A DNA stretch of 48,711 bases from Candidatus Zambryskiibacteriota bacterium (GTDB lineage: Bacteria > Patescibacteriota > Minisyncoccia > Phycocordibacterales > WO2-35-19): NCBI GenBank assembly GCA_016932555.1, contig JAFGCQ010000022.1:1-48711 (forward strand), in the 5' to 3' direction. The position numbers and the translations under genes are program-made. Below, piece after piece: positions 44,547 through 48,711 of the stretch (the stretch's first letter is position 1; the number at the start of each line of letters is the position of its first letter). The notes below the pieces were generated by a model that saw only the letters and a program-made list of their open reading frames with translations, ran no database searches and was not told the DNA's origin.

Positions 44547-44765
44547 TTACATCTGGGATTGTGCTGGAGGCATATCCATTGGTTCAGTTTTTTTGCCTTT
44601 GCCAGCGAAAATCTCAATGAGAGCTGAAATACCAACCAAAGCATAGATGGTTGTCGCTAAACTATCAGGAAGGAAATTACCTATTCCCTGTCCGAAAGAT
44701 TCTAGACCCCAGTTTAAACCGCCGATAATGACTAGAATCCAAGCGATTTTTCGTATTGTTTTCAT
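44547..44765 (-). CDS. DUF378-like small membrane protein
   Basis: MKTIRKIAWILVIIGGLNWGLESFG...TTIYALVGISALIEIF. Confidence 0.85.
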   Translation of the reverse strand: MKTIRKIAWILVIIGGLNWGLESFGQGIGNFLPDSLATTIYALVGISALIEIFAGKGKKTEPMDMPPAQSQM

Positions 44766-45224
44766 GGTTTATTTAAATTAACTTCTAATTTATATATTAT
44801 ATAAATTATCTAAAGTATTGAAAAGTAAAAATGTTTATAACCTTTCAATACATTCAAGGTAAACAAAAAACCGCTTCGATCAAGATGCGGTGGAGGAAAG
44901 GTCGCATGAACATGAACAAGGCGGTTTTGTTGTAAGCTACCTCGTTTATATCAAACAAGGCAAAAGAACATTAAAAGACAAGTTCAGTCAAAAAGCGCTA
45001 TTCATAAGAATCTGTATGATATCTCATTTGTAAAAATAAAAGTTGCAGATATATATACCCTGTCCTTATGATAAACCAAACTTTCTTTTAAAATGGCCAT
45101 AAATAGCAAAGAACAAACGCTAAAAAGGTCGTTTTTTTGTCAAAGATTATTAGCTAAATCTGACTTTAATATTATGTCTTTTACAAAGGGATGTAAAGGA
45201 CATATGTGGACAACTTAATTTTTG

Positions 45225-46706
45225 TTATTGAACAAAATATTTACCTCTTATTTCTCTTATTTTATTATCTTCTTCTTTTTTCTGCCTAATCTTACCTTTT
45301 TCTGCTAATATTTTTAATTCACTATCAGACATTTTTGATAATTCTATTGTCCTTTTGTTTAGATATTCTTCTGAATTTAATTTGGGATTATCTAAAACTT
45401 CTTCCAATAAAGCATTTAATATATAACCCACCTTTGGTCCTGAAGAAATTTTTAAAATGTCCATTATTTTTTTACCGTCAATTTTAAGCATCCCTACTGA
45501 AACCGGATCTCTCATTACTTCATCTATCATTGCCCTATATTTTCTCAATCTATAAGGATTTTCTTTTGGTCTACCCATGCCAATACGGTCACATTCCCTT
45601 ATATTTATAAGATCTTGAACATTTTGAGTACCAACATTAGCAATAAGTCTCCTAACAGCAGAAAGAGTAATTTTTTCGGTATCCGAGAAAAACATATGCC
45701 AGCGTACTAATTTAGTAACTTTATCTATCGTTTCACGTGAAAACTTTAAATTTTCTAATATTTTTTTGGTTACATGTGAACCAACCACCTCATGACCATA
45801 AAAAGTCCAAATTTTTTGCTTCTCATCCCATCTTCTAGATATAGGTTTAGCTATATCATGAAATAAAGCGCCAAGTCTCACATACATAGAATAATCCTTA
45901 TTAGCAGCATGCTGAACTGCTTTTAAAGTATGGTTCCACACATCAAATACATGAGCTCGACTTTGTTCTACACCAACACTTTGTTCTAATTCAGGTATTA
46001 TGTTTTTTAACAAGCCTAATTTTTTCATAATTAAAAATCCATTCATTGGATTATTTGACATAATTATTTTCAAAAACTCATCCCTAATTCTTTCACGGGA
46101 AACCTCTTTTAAAATATACCCATTTTTTAATATAGATTTCTCTGTATCAGGATGAAGAGGGAAGTCAAGTTCCACATGTAACCGAATAGCTCTTAATATT
46201 CTTAGACCATCTTCGGAAAACCTTTCATTCGGATTTCCAACAGTTTTAATAATTCCTTTAGACAAATCAGTAATTCCTTTAAATGGATCAATAATTTCAG
46301 AATTTTCCGGATCATAAGCGATAGCATTTATAGTAAAATCGCGTCTTTTTAGATCATCCAGTATATTTTTGCTAAATTTTACGCTGTCAGGCCTTCTGTA
46401 GTCAGAATAGCTACTTTCTACGCGGTAAGGGGTAATTTCTATAATTTTAAGGGTTTCGTCTTTAGTATCTTTGTTCACAACACCTACCGTACCAAACTCA
46501 TTTTCGTAAAAAGTTTTGATAAATAAAGGGATTATTTCATTCGGAGTGGCGTCTGTAGTAATATCCCAATCTTTCGGCTTGCGCCCCATAAACAGATCTC
46601 TAACACACCCTCCCACCAAAAAAGCTCCAAAACCGGTCTTTTTCAGAGTTTGGGTTACATGAGAAACCTCTTTGGGTATATTAAATTTTTCTACTTTAGC
46701 TTTCAT
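45225..46706 (-). CDS. cca: CCA tRNA nucleotidyltransferase / poly(A) polymerase family with HD domain
   Basis: GAFLVGGCVRDLFMGRKPKDWDITTDATP, RRDFTINAIAYD, RAIRLHVELDF, LGALFHDIAKP. Confidence 0.93.
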   Translation of the reverse strand: MKAKVEKFNIPKEVSHVTQTLKKTGFGAFLVGGCVRDLFMGRKPKDWDITTDATPNEIIPLFIKTFYENEFGTVGVVNKDTKDETLKIIEITPYRVESSYSDYRRPDSVKFSKNILDDLKRRDFTINAIAYDPENSEIIDPFKGITDLSKGIIKTVGNPNERFSEDGLRILRAIRLHVELDFPLHPDTEKSILKNGYILKEVSRERIRDEFLKIIMSNNPMNGFLIMKKLGLLKNIIPELEQSVGVEQSRAHVFDVWNHTLKAVQHAANKDYSMYVRLGALFHDIAKPISRRWDEKQKIWTFYGHEVVGSHVTKKILENLKFSRETIDKVTKLVRWHMFFSDTEKITLSAVRRLIANVGTQNVQDLINIRECDRIGMGRPKENPYRLRKYRAMIDEVMRDPVSVGMLKIDGKKIMDILKISSGPKVGYILNALLEEVLDNPKLNSEEYLNKRTIELSKMSDSELKILAEKGKIRQKKEEDNKIREIRGKYFVQ

Positions 46707-46916
46707 CTAATTGGTGCCCGTATCGGGGACAGACTTCGAATTATTATACCCTCGTGTAGCTCAAAAGAACAAGTCCTAGATAAGTTGATTGATAATCTTT
46801 CAGACTGGTTTAGTACGAATCCAGAAAGCTTAAGTGAACTTAAAACTGTCATGGATAGGATTAAGAATAGAGAGAGGGTAAAAACTGAGCAAGAGGGGAG
46901 ATTGAGTCGGTTCTGA
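46650..46916 (+). CDS. Short ORF with protein-like C-terminal half; 5' part overlaps cca antisense
   Basis: KEQVLDKLIDNLSDWFSTNPESLSELKTVMDRIKNRERVKTEQEG; start uncertain. Confidence 0.3.
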   Translation: MGYMRNLFGYIKFFYFSFHLIGARIGDRLRIIIPSCSSKEQVLDKLIDNLSDWFSTNPESLSELKTVMDRIKNRERVKTEQEGRLSRF

Positions 46917-46925
46917 GAAAGAAAA

Positions 46926-47408
46926 TCAGATTATTTTCTCACAAGCTGTAGTTAATTGATCATTAATTATAATATCATTTAATTCATCTAGTTCATCTTC
47001 ATGGTAAATTTCGCAAAAATATAATTCGGTAAAAGGATTATCGTCTTTTATAGCAGCTGATAATTTTTCAAGATCAACATTTTCTCCGCCCACATCATAG
47101 GCTTTGAATTCTTCAATTGTGGTTGCTTTAAAAAATACAAAATAATCAATAAATCTTTTAGTACAAGCGTTCATCATCGTGAAATAACCATTTTCCAGTT
47201 CTGATATTAGTGATGGACTTTGACCATGACCAACGACCATTTTTCGATCAAACACCACCGCACCGTCTATATGACCGATATTAGTTGGATCTGTTTTAAA
47301 TACCCAGTTACATGGTTTAGGTCCAACTATCATATTGGTACTGTTTAAAATAATATATCCAAATACAGCAATAATAATTATGATTATAATAATTAGTTTC
47401 TTTTTCAT
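46926..47408 (-). CDS. Hypothetical membrane-anchored protein
   Basis: 160-aa ORF with N-terminal TM helix. Confidence 0.6.
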   Translation of the reverse strand: MKKKLIIIIIIIIAVFGYIILNSTNMIVGPKPCNWVFKTDPTNIGHIDGAVVFDRKMVVGHGQSPSLISELENGYFTMMNACTKRFIDYFVFFKATTIEEFKAYDVGGENVDLEKLSAAIKDDNPFTELYFCEIYHEDELDELNDIIINDQLTTACEKII

Positions 47409-47637
47409 GACATTAATACTTAATCTATCAATTTAGTATATGAAATATAGTATGTTTGTACAAATAGATTAATTCGAAATTTTGGGGATAGAATCAGGAA
47501 CAGCTAAAATGATTTCAAAAAAGTTCGAGCCCTCTCGGGGCTCATAATTCCTACATAAATTAATAAAGGACATATAAAAATAGCCACCCTTAGCCATTAT
47601 TGCAACATATTTTGGGTAAATAAAAAGACTGTGAATG

Positions 47638-47709
47638 TGCGCCCGTCAGGATTTGAACCCGAAATACGACGTCCGAAGCGTCGCGTGATATCCATTTCAC
47701 TACGGGCGC
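47638..47709 (-). tRNA. tRNA-Arg(UCG)
   Basis: Acceptor GCGCCCG/CGGGCGC, anticodon stem CGACG/CGTCG, loop CTTCGGA. Confidence 0.93.
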
Positions 47710-47740
47710 ATAAAATTATAATATCACAGATTTTATCAAG

Positions 47741-47811
47741 TGCGGCTAGGGAGAATCGAACTCCCATCTCATCCTTGGCAAGGACGTGTCCTACCACTAA
47801 ACGATAGCCGC
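47741..47811 (-). tRNA. tRNA-Gly(GCC)
   Basis: Acceptor GCGGCTA/TAGCCGC, anticodon stem CGTCC/GGATG, loop TTGCCAA. Confidence 0.93.
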
Positions 47812-47967
47812 AACTATATTAATTTAACATAAAAAAATCTTTTTACAAAAATTTTAATAAATTCTGTCTTAGAAATGTTAAAATGTCTTTGTGGTATAGT
47901 CATCCTTAATTTTCAACAAATCTGGGGATAACTCTGGGGACACTGTTTAAAAGTCAAAGACATAAAA

Positions 47968-48363
47968 ATGGCAAAACATAATAAAATTGGGGTTATAGGA
48001 GAAGGTGTAGCAGAAAAATACCTTAAAAATAAAGGGTTTTTTGTTTTAGACAGAAATTACAGAAAGAAATGGGGTGAATTAGATATTGTCGTTGAGAAAA
48101 ACAGTGTAGTGCACTTTATAGAAGTAAAAACTGTCAGTCGGAAAAGTTATGGCGGAAAATTTGAACAAGAGATAAATAACTATCGCCCCGAAGATAATAT
48201 GCACCCCTGGAAGCTCCAGCGTTTACGTAGAGCCATCCAAACCTATTTATTGGAGAAATATCGAGTAAGCGACCCAAAGTGGCAATTTGACTTGATTTGC
48301 GTCTTTTTAGACTACGAGAAGCAAGTAGCGAAAGTAAAATTTATAGAAAATCTAATTTTATGA
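47968..48363 (+). CDS. YraN/UPF0102 family endonuclease-like protein
   Basis: GVIGEGVAEKYLKNKGFFVLDRNYRKKWGELDIVVEKNSVVHFIEVKTV. Confidence 0.93.
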   Translation: MAKHNKIGVIGEGVAEKYLKNKGFFVLDRNYRKKWGELDIVVEKNSVVHFIEVKTVSRKSYGGKFEQEINNYRPEDNMHPWKLQRLRRAIQTYLLEKYRVSDPKWQFDLICVFLDYEKQVAKVKFIENLIL

Positions 48364-48379
48364 TAAGCTGATTGAATCA

Positions 48380-48453
48380 CGGAGTGTAGTATAGTGGTAG
48401 TATACATGCTTTGGGAGCATGAGGTCCGAGTTCGATTCTCGGCACTCCGACCA
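48380..48453 (+). tRNA. tRNA-Pro(UGG), CCA encoded
   Basis: Acceptor CGGAGTG/CACTCCG-ACCA, anticodon stem CATGC/GCATG, loop TTTGGGA. Confidence 0.93.
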
Positions 48454-48494
48454 ACTAGCAAAAGCGGGCTTGCCCGCCGAAGCTTTAGTGAAGG

Positions 48495-48565
48495 CGGGCC
48501 ATCGGATAGTGGTAGTCTACACCCATGGGGTGGGTGCGGCGGCAGTTCGATTCTGCCTGGCCCGA
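48495..48565 (+). tRNA. tRNA-Pro(GGG)
   Basis: Acceptor CGGGCCA/TGGCCCG-A, anticodon stem CACCC/GGGTG, loop ATGGGGT. Confidence 0.9.
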
Positions 48566-48638
48566 CAAGGAAATTTATTGATTGATAATGCGCTGTTATG
48601 TGATGTAGCCAGAAATTTATTTTCCTTTCGGACAGATT

Positions 48639-48710
48639 TTAAGATTTTTTGGCTCTGAACCAAAAAGAAATTCCACTAGCTATAAGAAAAGCACTAATAA
48701 TATTTCTTAC
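48639..48710 (-). CDS. C-terminal end of a truncated minus-strand CDS
   Basis: Open frame from window edge: VRNIISAFLIASGISFWFRAKKS*. Confidence 0.5.
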   Translation of the reverse strand, partial: VRNIISAFLIASGISFWFRAKKS

Positions 48711-48711
48711 A

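Noticed and set aside
46707-46740. tRNA 3'-end-like GATACGGGCACCA on minus strand
   Set aside because: T-loop spacing is wrong and no D/anticodon arms; at most a remnant.
48394-48658. Two ORFs over the tRNA-Pro genes
   Set aside because: They translate tRNA sequence; artefactual.
1-48711. CRISPR arrays, cas genes, rRNA genes
   Set aside because: No regularly spaced repeats, Cas motifs or rRNA segments seen.

Overview
The window looks like a Candidate Phyla Radiation (Patescibacteria/Parcubacteria-like) chromosome segment; this is inferred from gene content and style, with no database search. Most of it is housekeeping: pseudopilin, FtsH, SmpB, a tmRNA gene, CapA-like, CaCA exchanger, YifB/ComM, DksA/TraR-like, PNPase, str operon (rpsL-rpsG-fusA), a two-component pair, M50 protease, L28, MBL hydrolase, Fe/Mn-SOD-like, ComEC, RNase HI, RecJ, HIT, PGK, a HigBA-like TA pair, TpiA, a type IV pilus operon, NYN protein, S15, TrmB-like, XerC/D-like recombinase, Xth, CCA-adding enzyme, YraN and five tRNAs. 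The accessory region at about 36.0-40.85 kb is the most unusual part. A consensus promoter drives a polycistronic array of very small ORFs separated by structured RNA. The spacers contain (i) a repeated leader ending in a GUUCUUUU...GGAG box before each of four ORFs, (ii) a 35-nt core present twice with covarying flanking hairpins, (iii) a roughly 650-750-nt ORF-free, helix-rich RNA, and (iv) at its 3' end a recognisable type III hammerhead ribozyme (38316..38403, +). The same operator-like palindrome (TCTGTCA..TGACAGA) overlaps the -35 of this operon and of a divergent XRE-regulator/zinc-finger pair. Other notable items: two REPIN-like twin-hairpin elements, short palindromes inserted in frame in at least six protein genes, an atypical tmRNA tag, tRNA-Ile(UAU), a probable frameshifted nucleotidyltransferase, and tiny SD-plus-minigene transcripts.
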